A DNA stretch of 64,000 nucleotides, from positions 62,001 through 126,000 of the forward strand of contig NZ_CP066126.1 of NCBI RefSeq assembly GCF_020544465.1. Reading direction: 5' to 3'. The notes below the pieces were generated by a model, which did no database searches, was not told where the DNA came from, and saw nothing but the letters and a program-made list of their open reading frames with translations. Made by a program: the position numbers and the translations under genes. Source of the DNA: Chromobacterium rhizoryzae. GTDB taxonomy: Bacteria; Pseudomonadota; Gammaproteobacteria; Burkholderiales; Chromobacteriaceae. Positions 9,285-17,193 of this stretch are shown piece by piece; positions within the stretch are counted from its first letter, which is position 1, and each line of letters begins with the position of its first letter.

Positions 9285-10220
9285 ATGCGGGATTTCAGCT
9301 TTGTGCTGCTGCCCGAGTTTTCCATGCTGGGTTTGCTGGCGGCCACCGAGCCCTTGCGCGTGGCCAACCGCTTTCACGGCGGCGCCTATCGCTGGCGGCT
9401 GCTGAGCGTCGATGGCCGGCCGGTGGTCGCCAGCAACGGCATGTCCTTGGCGGCGCATGGCGCCTGGGGCGAGTCGGAGGCGGCCGACGCGGTGCTGGTG
9501 GTGGCCGGCTTTCATCCGCTGCGCCACGGCGGCGCCGGCCTGCTGGCCTGGCTGCGCGCTCAGGACGCCGCCGGCCGGGTGTTGGGCGGCATCGACACCG
9601 GCTGTTTCATCCTGGCCGAGGCCGGACTGTTCCGGCAGCAGCGGCTGACCCTGCACTGGGAGGCGCTGCCGGCGTTCCGCGAGCGCTATCCCTTGCTCAA
9701 CGCCACGCAGGAGCTTTACGAACTGGGGCCGCGGCGCATCAGTTCCGCCGGCGGCACCGCCTCCATCGACATGATGCTGGCCCTGATGGCGCGCAGTCAT
9801 GGCCATGATCTGGCGGTGCAGGTTTCGGAGCAATTCGTGCTGGGGCGCATCCGCGCCCAGAGCGATCATCAACGGCTGGAACTGGGCGCGCGTTACGGCG
9901 TGCACAGCCGCAAGCTGATCCAGGCCCTGGCCCTGATGGAAAAACATATGGACGCGCCGCTGGACAGCGCGGCCCTGGCGGCCGGGGCGGGGGTGACGGC
10001 GCGCCAGCTGCAACGCTTGTTCCGCGCCCAGTTGGGCGCGGCGCCCAATGTCTTTTACCTGGGCCTGCGCCTGGAACACGGCCGGCGCTTGCTGCGCCAG
10101 AGCGGGCTCAACGTCACCCAGGTCAGCGCGGCGTGCGGCTTCGAGTCCGCCAGCTACTTCGCGCGCGCTTATCGCCGCCGCTTCGGCTGCGCGCCGGGGA
10201 CGGAGCGGCGCGAGGCGTGA
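9285..10220 (+). CDS. cdhR: GATase-1-like/AraC regulator, probable CdhR (carnitine catabolism)
   Basis: This 311-residue transcription factor combines an N-terminal DJ-1/PfpI-like (class I amidotransferase-like) ligand domain (about 1-180; FVLLPEFSMLGL, GGIDTGCFILAEAGL) with a C-terminal AraC HTH pair (about 215-305; AAGAGVTARQLQRLFR and VSAACGFESASYFARAYRRRFG). This architecture is that of Pseudomonas GbdR, ArgR and CdhR, regulators of quaternary-amine and amino-acid use. It faces the cdhBAC-caiX genes, converging with 8 bases between stops. The same five genes form the carnitine locus in P. aeruginosa, which supports CdhR over GbdR. Confidence 0.8.
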   Translation: MRDFSFVLLPEFSMLGLLAATEPLRVANRFHGGAYRWRLLSVDGRPVVASNGMSLAAHGAWGESEAADAVLVVAGFHPLRHGGAGLLAWLRAQDAAGRVLGGIDTGCFILAEAGLFRQQRLTLHWEALPAFRERYPLLNATQELYELGPRRISSAGGTASIDMMLALMARSHGHDLAVQVSEQFVLGRIRAQSDHQRLELGARYGVHSRKLIQALALMEKHMDAPLDSAALAAGAGVTARQLQRLFRAQLGAAPNVFYLGLRLEHGRRLLRQSGLNVTQVSAACGFESASYFARAYRRRFGCAPGTERREA

Positions 10221-10228
10221 ACCGCTTC

Positions 10229-10699
10229 TCAGCGCATCTCGATGCGGCGGCCGCAATCCTCGGGCCAGGGCAGGCCGGCTTGTCGCCGCGCCAGCGCGTC
10301 CAGGCTGTGCCGCACCGGCGCGGAGAACGGCGCGCTCCGGCCCAGCCCGGGGTCCACATTGAGCAGCATCAGCTCGCAGCCGGCCGCGGCGTCGGCTTCC
10401 TCGTCGCGATGCAGGCTCAGATAGAGCCGCAGCCGCTTGGCGTCGTGCTCCAGCAGCCGCCCCTCCACCCTCAGCTCGGCTTGTTGGCGGATTTCGCGCA
10501 GATAGCGCAGATGCAGCTCCGCCGTGTACAGGGTGTGGCCGCCGCGCTCGTGCGCCGCGGCGTCCATGCCGATGCGCTCCATCAGCGCGTCCACCGCGTG
10601 GCTGAACACCAGCAGGTAATAGGCGTCGCGGACATGACCGTTGTAGTCCAGCCATTCCGGCCGCGTTTGCGCGCGGAGCAGAACAAGGCGCTTATTCAT
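10229..10699 (-). CDS. cdhB: Hotdog thioesterase, probable betainyl-CoA thioesterase
   Basis: This 156-residue hotdog-fold protein (4HBT type; WLDYNGHVRDAYYLLVF near the N-terminus, with the Asp and Asn-Gly-His usual for the family). In characterised carnitine loci this enzyme hydrolyses betainyl-CoA, made by CdhC, to glycine betaine and CoA. ATG 10699 overlaps the cdhA stop by 8 bases, so it is the last gene of the caiX-cdhC-cdhA-cdhB unit; the frame also runs on to 10753. Assignment rests on fold plus neighbours. Confidence 0.78.
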   Translation of the reverse strand: MNKRLVLLRAQTRPEWLDYNGHVRDAYYLLVFSHAVDALMERIGMDAAAHERGGHTLYTAELHLRYLREIRQQAELRVEGRLLEHDAKRLRLYLSLHRDEEADAAAGCELMLLNVDPGLGRSAPFSAPVRHSLDALARRQAGLPWPEDCGRRIEMR

Positions 10700-11654
10700 G
10701 CGCGGCCAGCCCATGCTTGCGCTTGGCGGCCGCCACCGCTTCCATGATTCCAATCAGGCAGTCGTCGCGATAGCGTTCCAGATCGGCGATGGAGCGTTGG
10801 CCCAGCTGGCGCGCGCAACCGTCCACCACCCGGTCTATCAGCGCCTCGCTCAAGTCCGGGGCCGGCAGCCGGGTCCAGGGCAGTTGCAGCGCCGGGCCGA
10901 ACTGGCTCAGAAAGTGGCGCATGCCGGCTTCGCCGCCGGCCAGGGCGTAAGTCTGGAAGGTGCCCATGAAGGCCCAGCGCAGGCCGGCGCCGAAGCGGAT
11001 GGCGTCGTCGATTTCACCGGTGGTGGCCACGCCGTCGTTGACCAGGTGCAGCGCTTCCCGCCACAGGGCCTCCAGCAGCCGGTCGGCGATGAAGCCGGGC
11101 ACCTCGTGACGCACGCGCAGCGGCCGCATGCCCAGCGCCGTATAGACGCGCTCGGCGGCGTCCAGCGCCTGCGGCGCGGTGTCGCGCCCGCCCAGCACCT
11201 CGACCAGCGGCAGCAGATAGACCGGATTGAAGGGGTGGCCCACCACGCAGCGCGCCGGACGGCGGACATCCTGGTAAAACTCGGAAGGCAGCAGGCCGGA
11301 GGTGGAAGAGGCGATGATGACCGTCTCCGGCGCGGCCGCGTCGGCGCGGCGATGCAGCTCCCGTTTCAGCGCCAGCGTTTCCGGCGCGCTTTCCTGGATG
11401 AAGTCGGCGGCGGCGGCGCAGTCTTCCAGCCGGGAGACGAAGCGCAGCCGCTCGGGCGCGGCGCCGGCGGCCAGGCCGCGGCGTTCCAGCGCCGGCCAGG
11501 CGCGCTCCACTTGGGCGCGCAGACGCGCTTCGGCCTGCGGCGCGGGGTCCCAGGCCAGCACGTCGCGGCCGGCCGCCAGCGCGCGGCAGGCCCAGCCGCC
11601 GCCGATGACGCCGGCGCCCAGCAGGCCCAGGGTGGCGATGTCGGTACGGTGCAT
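10692..11654 (-). CDS. cdhA: L-carnitine dehydrogenase
   Basis: This 320-residue member of the 3-hydroxyacyl-CoA dehydrogenase family oxidises L-carnitine to 3-dehydrocarnitine with NAD+. The Rossmann motif GLLGAGVIGGGWACRALAAG lies at residues ~9-28. SSTSGLLPSEF and GHPFNPVYLLPLVEVLGG form the catalytic region with the conserved His. The C-terminal helical domain has PGFIADRL. The length fits single-domain carnitine dehydrogenases. An AAGGAG site precedes the start, and the gene starts one base after the cdhC stop. Confidence 0.85.
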   Translation of the reverse strand: MHRTDIATLGLLGAGVIGGGWACRALAAGRDVLAWDPAPQAEARLRAQVERAWPALERRGLAAGAAPERLRFVSRLEDCAAAADFIQESAPETLALKRELHRRADAAAPETVIIASSTSGLLPSEFYQDVRRPARCVVGHPFNPVYLLPLVEVLGGRDTAPQALDAAERVYTALGMRPLRVRHEVPGFIADRLLEALWREALHLVNDGVATTGEIDDAIRFGAGLRWAFMGTFQTYALAGGEAGMRHFLSQFGPALQLPWTRLPAPDLSEALIDRVVDGCARQLGQRSIADLERYRDDCLIGIMEAVAAAKRKHGLAAHE

Positions 11655-11655
11655 C

Positions 11656-12558
11656 TCAATCTCCTTTTACGCCGCGCGGCGGCAGGCCCAGGCGGATCCG
11701 GCCTTCCGCCGGCGTCAGCACCCGCGCGCCCATCAGGTCCAGCAATCGCCGCGCCTGTTCCACCAGCGCGCCGTTGCTGGCGTACACCCCTTTGGCCAGA
11801 TACAGATTGTCTTCCAGCCCCACCCGGACATGGCCGCCCAGCAAGGCCGCTTGCGCCACCATGGGCATTTGCAGCCGGCCGATGCCGAAGGCCGCCCACT
11901 GCGCGCCCGGCGGCAGGCTGTCCACCATGGCCTTCATCGTGGTGGTGTCGGCCGGCGCGCCCCAGGGGATGCCCAGGCAGAGCTGGAACAGCGGCGGCGC
12001 GTCCAGCAGCCCCTCGCTCAATAATTGTTTGGCGAAGCGCAGGTGGCCGGTGTCGAACACTTCCAGCTCCGGCTTGACGCCCAGTTGCTGAATGCGTCGC
12101 GCGGCGTCGCGCAGCTGCCCGGGCGTGGCCACGTAGAGGAAGTCGCCGTCGCCGAAGTTGAGCGTGCCGCAGTCCAGGGTACAGATTTCCGGGCGCAGTT
12201 CCTCCACGTGCAGCAGGCGCTCCAGGCCGCCGACCAGGTCCGTGCCCGGCCCCAGCGGCAGCGGCCGCTCGCCGGGGCCGATCTCCACGTCGCCGCCCAT
12301 TCCGGCGGTCAGATTCAGAATCATGTCCACGCCGGACGCGCGGATGCGGTCCACCAGCTCCCGATACAGCGCCGGCTCGCGGCTGCCCTTGCCGGTGAGC
12401 GGGTCGCGCACATGGCAGTGCACCACGGTGGCGCCGGCGCGGGCCGCCTCCACCGCGGCGGCGGCGATCTGCTTAGGCGTGACCGGTATCGCCGGGTGCT
12501 TGCCCACGGTGTCGCCGGCGCCGGTGACGGCGCAGCTCAGCACGATGTCCCGGTTCAT
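11656..12558 (-). CDS. cdhC: BKACE-family 3-dehydrocarnitine cleavage enzyme
   Basis: This 300-residue beta-keto acid cleavage enzyme (BKACE, formerly DUF849) has a TIM-barrel fold. VHCHVRDP (about residue 45) supplies the metal-binding His pair, and NLTAGMGG and CTLDCGTLNFGD are family segments. Such enzymes condense a beta-keto acid with acetyl-CoA; in the carnitine pathway 3-dehydrocarnitine gives betainyl-CoA and acetoacetate. The start overlaps the caiX stop as ATGA, indicating coupling. The assignment to carnitine rather than another keto acid comes from the neighbours. Confidence 0.83.
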   Translation of the reverse strand: MNRDIVLSCAVTGAGDTVGKHPAIPVTPKQIAAAAVEAARAGATVVHCHVRDPLTGKGSREPALYRELVDRIRASGVDMILNLTAGMGGDVEIGPGERPLPLGPGTDLVGGLERLLHVEELRPEICTLDCGTLNFGDGDFLYVATPGQLRDAARRIQQLGVKPELEVFDTGHLRFAKQLLSEGLLDAPPLFQLCLGIPWGAPADTTTMKAMVDSLPPGAQWAAFGIGRLQMPMVAQAALLGGHVRVGLEDNLYLAKGVYASNGALVEQARRLLDLMGARVLTPAEGRIRLGLPPRGVKGD

Positions 12559-13511
12559 GGCCCATTCCCTTCGCCTTGGCGCAGATAGGCCTGGACCGCG
12601 GGCAGGCCGGCTTTGCCGTCAAAGGAGGAGACGCCGTCCAGCCAGCGTTCCAGCGGCTGAGGGTTGGATTGCAGCCATTGGCGCGCGGCGCGCGCGGGCG
12701 GGACCCGCTTGAGGATGGCGTTCATCACCTGGTTTTCCATGTCCAGGCTGAAGCGCAGCTGGCTGATCAGCTTCCCGGCGTTGGGACAGCGCTGCATGAA
12801 GCCGTTGGCCACCACGGTATAGACCTTGGAGCCGCCGTATTCGGCGCCGAAGACCTGGTCGCCGCCGGCCAGATAGCTTAGCCGCATCAGGTAGTTCATC
12901 GGATGCGGCTCCCAGGCGAGGAACACCACCATGCGTTGTTGCCGGATGGCGCGGGATACCGCGGCCAGCATGCCGCTTTCGCTGGACTCCACCAGGGTGA
13001 AGCCTTTCAGGCCGAAATCGTTGTTGGCGATCATCCGCTTGATGATGGCGTTGCCCTGGCTGCCGGATTCTATGCCGTAGATCTTGCCGTCCAGCTGTTT
13101 GCGAAAGCGCGCGATGTCGGCGAAGGTGCGCAGGCCCTGCTCCGCAAGCTGGCTGGGCACCGCCAGCGTGTATTTGGCGCCGCTCAGATTGGGCTCGGGC
13201 AGCACTTGCAGCGCCTTGGCCTGTAGAAAGGGCGTGATGGCCGGCGTTTGCGACGGCACCCAATAGCCCAGATACACGTCGATCTGCTGGTTCTTGAGCC
13301 CGGTGAAGGCGATGGGCTCCGAGGCGAGCTGGGTGCTGGGCTGGTAGCCCAAGCCTTGCAGCACGGCGGAGGCCAGGCCGGTGGTGGCCGCGATATCGGT
13401 CCAGCCGATGTCGGCGAAGCGTATCTTGCGACAGCTTTCCGGCTCCGCGGCCCAGGCCTGGGCGGCCAGCGCGCCGCACAGCAGCGCCAGCCAGGGGGTG
13501 GTGAGTTTCAT
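12555..13511 (-). CDS. caiX: Carnitine/betaine ABC transporter substrate-binding protein
   Basis: This 318-residue periplasmic protein has a signal peptide (MKLTTPWLALLCGALAAQAWA) and an OpuAC-type glycine-betaine-binding fold. IRFADIGWTD starts the mature protein; YLGYWVPSQTP and FLAWEPHPMNY are the usual Trp-rich ligand-contact regions for trimethylammonium groups. It heads the catabolic operon, as CaiX does in P. aeruginosa, where it works with a separately encoded CbcWV permease. No permease is present here. ATG 13511 was chosen for the signal peptide; the open frame extends to 13625. Confidence 0.82.
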   Translation of the reverse strand: MKLTTPWLALLCGALAAQAWAAEPESCRKIRFADIGWTDIAATTGLASAVLQGLGYQPSTQLASEPIAFTGLKNQQIDVYLGYWVPSQTPAITPFLQAKALQVLPEPNLSGAKYTLAVPSQLAEQGLRTFADIARFRKQLDGKIYGIESGSQGNAIIKRMIANNDFGLKGFTLVESSESGMLAAVSRAIRQQRMVVFLAWEPHPMNYLMRLSYLAGGDQVFGAEYGGSKVYTVVANGFMQRCPNAGKLISQLRFSLDMENQVMNAILKRVPPARAARQWLQSNPQPLERWLDGVSSFDGKAGLPAVQAYLRQGEGNGP

Positions 13512-13741
13512 GTCGGCTTCTCCCGCAAGCGGTTCCGTCGCCGACGGGCAGCGTCGGGCCGCTGGGTTGGAAGGCATGGCCGTGACCATGTCGACGCCGC
13601 GGACTCGGAGGGAGCCGGAGCGCAAGGACCAATCTAGGCGGGCGGCGCCGAATAGTAGCGCACGGGAGCGACCAATGCCGTCACCCGGGCGACCGGGCCG
13701 GCCTCGACGAGGGAGGCCGGCGCCGGTTGCGGAACCCGGGT

Positions 13742-15814
13742 TTACGGGGTCAGGTACTGGCTGCCGTCATAGGAGCCGACGAAGGTCCAATTGCTGTTGC
13801 TGACGCCGGTGGTGGGAAAGTAGCCGTAGTTCGCGTTCTTCAGCACGAAGTAGTCGCGCGTGGAGCGATAGGGGTTGTCGTAGACATAGACGTCCCCCAC
13901 CGTGCCGGTTCGGCTGTCGCTCCAGCTGTTCAGGCGGCTCTTGCGCTGCGCGGTCAATATCGCCAGATCGTAGGACTGGGTGGCGGACAGCGGGGCGCCG
14001 TTATAGCTGTCCAGGAACTGCCAGCCGGCGTTGCTGCCGCCTTCGGTCGGGAAATAGCCGTAGCTGGCGGTTTTCAGCTGGAAGTAGTCGCGGGTGTTGC
14101 GGTAGGGGTTGTCGTAGACGTAGACGTCGCCCGGCGTGCCCGCGCGGCTCTCGCTCCATTTTTGCAGCGCACCCTTGTTGTAGGCGGCCAGAATCATCGC
14201 GTCGTAGCCTTGCGCGCCGGGGCGGCGCAGCTGGATGGCGCTGCCCAGCGTCATCTGGGTGACGCCGTCGCTGACGGTGACGCGTATCGGCGCGTACGCG
14301 CCTTGCAGCGCCTGAGCGGGCGCGGTCAGCGTCGCCGTCGCGCCATTGCCGGGGGATCCGCCGAAACCGGTCGGCACCTGCCACTGGTAACGCAGGGTCT
14401 TGCCGCCGGCGTTGACGACCCGCGCCTCCACGTTGAACGTGCCGCCGGCGTTGACAGCGGCCGGCAGCGACACGCGTCCGGCCAGGCCCTGCTGTTCCAG
14501 CGGATAGCGATAGAGCAGGTTTTCGTCGCGGTTCAGCCAGATCGGCTGCGACAGGACGGGCAGGCTGCTCACGGTTTGCCGGGTGCTCGAGTTGGCCTTC
14601 AAGCCCCATTTGTCGAAGAACGGGGTCAGATTCTGGCCGGCGACGCGGCTGGTTTCGATGATGAAGCGCTGGCGCTTGTCCTCGTCGCTGGCGGGCAGTT
14701 CGGCGAAGGGCATGCTGCGGTAGCGCTGTCCCAGGCGGCTGTAGAAGTCCTTGCCGAAAGCCAGGTCCAGCTGCCAGAACATCGCCGCGCGCACGAACAA
14801 GTCCGTTTGCGCCTCGTAAGACGGCTGCGCCTGGTTCAGGTGCTGGCGCACCAGGTCCCATTTGCCGCCGGTTTCCAGCCGCGAACGCTGGCCCAAGGCG
14901 CGCTGCACATAGAGCGAGGTCAGGTTCACCGTCACCTCGGTCTGGTCGTTCCAAGTCATCGCCGGCATCTGGTAGTGATGACCCAGCTCATGCCAGGGGC
15001 CCCAGCCGTCCTGCTGCAGCAATTTGGAGTTGGCCACCGAGCCGGCGCCGCCGACATTGGTGCCCAGCCAGTAATTGCTGGCCGACATATAGCCGCCGCT
15101 GCTGTCCGGCTTGGTGACGAACTGGTATTGGAACGGCGTCGCCGCGTGCGGGTAAGGATTGCCGGCGGCCAGGCCGTATTGTTCCTCGGCCAGGGTGACG
15201 ATGCGATCCCACAGCGTCATGGCGGCGGCCGGATCGTCCACTTGCTGGCGCAGGATGGGCAGCGGCATGGTCACGATCATGCGCTTGCCCACCAGCTCCG
15301 CGTAGGGCTCGGCCGACAGGCGGTTCAGCATGGCGTTCCAGTCCGCGCTGCTGTGCTGACCCAGCACGAAACGCGGTATTTCGCGGCCGCCGCTTTGCAG
15401 CGTGGCCACGATTTTGCCGCTGCCGGGCTGGCTGCGCGGCGCGAAATAGATCACGCCGTCGTTCTGCGCGGTGATCTGATTGAGGCCGGGGCGCAGCTGG
15501 ACCACCTGATTGGACGGCATGGCGCTGTTGGCGTTGGCGATAGGCACCAGCCACAGCTCCGGGGGCAGATTGGGCGGCGTGCCCTGATAGGCGATATTGA
15601 CGCTCAGCGCTTCGCCCTTGCGGGCCCAATAGCCGGTGGACTGGGTGGGATGGGTGAGGAAGCCGCGGCGGTGCGCCAGCAGCCATTCTCCCGGATCGCC
15701 GCGCTGTTCCAGCGTCAGCTGGCGCGGCGCGTCGGCGAAGGCGGACAGAGAGGGCAGGCTGGCGGCCATCGCGGCGCCAAGCCACAGACAGGAACTGAGC
15801 TTAAATGCGTGCAT
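13742..15814 (-). CDS. Secreted M60-family (enhancin-like) metallopeptidase
   Basis: This 690-residue exported protein has a signal peptide (cleaved near ADA at residues 27-29). It contains a peptidase M60 domain at ~60-400 with the zinc motif HELGHHYQ (near residue 273), followed by a Glu (TEVTVNL) expected to complete the site. M60 enzymes cut mucin-type glycoproteins and often act on host mucosal surfaces. A carbohydrate/Ig-like segment (~450-545) follows, then two ~70-residue repeats (about 545-615 and 618-688), each with GDVYVYDNPYR.TRDYF and NYGYFPT/SYGYFPT. The repeats may bind glycans; that is inference. The gene is monocistronic. Confidence 0.85.
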   Translation of the reverse strand: MHAFKLSSCLWLGAAMAASLPSLSAFADAPRQLTLEQRGDPGEWLLAHRRGFLTHPTQSTGYWARKGEALSVNIAYQGTPPNLPPELWLVPIANANSAMPSNQVVQLRPGLNQITAQNDGVIYFAPRSQPGSGKIVATLQSGGREIPRFVLGQHSSADWNAMLNRLSAEPYAELVGKRMIVTMPLPILRQQVDDPAAAMTLWDRIVTLAEEQYGLAAGNPYPHAATPFQYQFVTKPDSSGGYMSASNYWLGTNVGGAGSVANSKLLQQDGWGPWHELGHHYQMPAMTWNDQTEVTVNLTSLYVQRALGQRSRLETGGKWDLVRQHLNQAQPSYEAQTDLFVRAAMFWQLDLAFGKDFYSRLGQRYRSMPFAELPASDEDKRQRFIIETSRVAGQNLTPFFDKWGLKANSSTRQTVSSLPVLSQPIWLNRDENLLYRYPLEQQGLAGRVSLPAAVNAGGTFNVEARVVNAGGKTLRYQWQVPTGFGGSPGNGATATLTAPAQALQGAYAPIRVTVSDGVTQMTLGSAIQLRRPGAQGYDAMILAAYNKGALQKWSESRAGTPGDVYVYDNPYRNTRDYFQLKTASYGYFPTEGGSNAGWQFLDSYNGAPLSATQSYDLAILTAQRKSRLNSWSDSRTGTVGDVYVYDNPYRSTRDYFVLKNANYGYFPTTGVSNSNWTFVGSYDGSQYLTP

Positions 15815-15887
15815 ATTTCTCTTATTCCATCAGGCCATGCCGGACTGCTGCGGGCGCAGGGCACGGCCTGTCCAGTTGCGGGTTGCG

Positions 15888-15980
15888 CCCTGGCTCCCGC
15901 CGGCATGAAGGGCGGGAGCCTACCCACTGGAGTCCGCTTCTTATTCCAAAGTTCTTATTTTATTCAGGTAAATATTTACT
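15888..15980 (-). promoter_or_regulatory. Leader of the M60 gene: stem-loop and palindrome
   Basis: A perfect 10-bp stem (GGCTCCCGCC at 15892-15901 with its complement at 15911-15920, 9-base loop) sits in the presumed 5' leader. A 12-bp palindrome GTAAATATTTAC lies at 15968-15979 in an AT-rich stretch with a TAAAAT box nearby on the minus strand, so promoter and operator are probably here. Confidence 0.45.
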
Positions 15981-16034
15981 TGGGACTAACTGGATTTATT
16001 CAGCGCATTGACATTTTTAGTCGAGAATTCGGCT

Positions 16035-16186
16035 AAAAGCGGCTCATAAAAACCGCTCTCGCGGTTGAGGCCAATCGGCGCAACGCGGCATCAGCGCTTG
16101 GCTAGCGGCTTAAGAGCCGCTAACAAAACTCAGTTTTACGGCTGAGGCAAGTCGGCGCAACGCAGCATCAGGAGTTTTGTTAGCGG
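16035..16186. repeat. Tandem pair of ~75-bp extragenic palindromic repeats
   Basis: Two related units lie side by side. Their 32-base cores (16063-16094 and 16140-16171) match at 28 positions. Unit 2 is bounded by a perfect 15-bp inverted repeat (CCGCTAACAAAACTC at 16117-16131 and its complement at 16172-16186). A 7-bp hairpin AGCGGCT/AGCCGCT (16104-16121) joins the units. The layout resembles REP/BIME-type extragenic elements. No coding potential is seen. Confidence 0.7.
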
Positions 16187-16206
16187 GTCTAAGCGCTACG
16201 CCGCGC

Positions 16207-16692
16207 TCAACGCACCACCAGCGCCTTCACCCGCCAGGCCAGCTTGGCGTCGATGTCGGCGGTTTGCAGTTCGCGGAAGTCGTTGAGCGGATACATCATC
16301 CACTGGCTGAAGCCCATCTCCTCCAGCGGCCGGCCATTGATGCGCAGCGCCAGGATGGGCTGATAGCGGCTTTGGTCGCCGGGCGGAATCACCACCTTGT
16401 ACTGGTCTTCTGTGACCACTTCCACCGGCCGCCCGGTCGCGCCCACGGCGCGCAGAATGGCGGAGAGCGTGGGGCCGGTAAAGGCCGACTTCGGCGTCCA
16501 GGTGGTCTTGGTCTGGATGGTGCGCTGCTGCAGGCGCTCCAGATCGGCCTTGCTGAAGTGGTATTCGCCGGCGCGGGTCTGATTGGACACCTTGATCTGG
16601 CCGGTGACCACCAGCGCCGGCGGCGCGCCGGCCAGCGCTAGCGCGGCGCAGAACATGGACAGGAAGGCGGCAAAGGGCAGGACGGATCTCAT
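16207..16692 (-). CDS. Small exported protein with molybdopterin-oxidoreductase-like domain
   Basis: This 161-residue protein has a signal peptide (MRSVLPFAAFLSMFCAALALAGA). The mature part resembles the small stand-alone oxidoreductase molybdopterin-binding-like proteins: VTGQIKVSNQ, FSKADLERL, TWTPKSAFTGPTLSAILRAVGA, and PILALRINGRPL. Such proteins are often found near periplasmic sensors and usually lack the cofactor Cys. I see no conserved Cys in the pocket region here, so enzyme activity is doubtful. It stands alone. Function is unknown. Confidence 0.6.
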   Translation of the reverse strand: MRSVLPFAAFLSMFCAALALAGAPPALVVTGQIKVSNQTRAGEYHFSKADLERLQQRTIQTKTTWTPKSAFTGPTLSAILRAVGATGRPVEVVTEDQYKVVIPPGDQSRYQPILALRINGRPLEEMGFSQWMMYPLNDFRELQTADIDAKLAWRVKALVVR

Positions 16693-17193
16693 GGGGATGG
16701 GCTCCTGAAGGCATGGGGGATGTCAGTGAAGATGACATTTTAACCATGGGAATCCATTGTCATGCTTGTTGCAAAGCAATGAAAACGAGCTCTTTGCGGG
16801 CTGGCCGCCGGCATGAGGCGGCGCGATTTAAATTCTGATTTGGAAAATCATCATTCAATCAATTGGTGGTTTTGATTGGAATCGTCCCTCCAAATATTAA
16901 TTGACTTGCCATTTGCATATTATTTTATGTTATGGTTTATTTGTATAAATATCCGTCGCCAAACTTGGATATTAATATATTTACTCTAGGATAACTGTCC
17001 AATAGGGCAGTCAATTCAATTCGCAAGCCTGTCTATAATCTCGCCCCTTCTGAGTACGCCGATGTCATTCTTCGGCGCTGCTTGATCACCGAAACAAATG
17101 CCGCGCAGTTCACTTTTCCGCGTCGTTTTTTATTGTCGGTTTTAAATGGTCCGTGTTTTTTATAGGGCCGCCATTAAATTACCTAGATATTTT
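16693..17193. promoter_or_regulatory. AT-rich promoter region of the MFS/Lux-like operon
   Basis: These 501 bases contain no credible gene and are much richer in A+T than the flanks. On the plus strand TTGACT (16901-16910 region) is followed about 17-19 bases later by TTTATG/TATGTT, and a TATAAT hexamer occurs near 17034. Either could drive the operon starting at 17194. The exact start cannot be set from sequence. Confidence 0.45.

Noticed and set aside
13690..13730. GCCGGCCTC hairpin as terminator of the M60 gene region
   Set aside because: The stem is good but there is no T tract on either strand and it lies after the stop in GC-rich sequence; not separable from chance.
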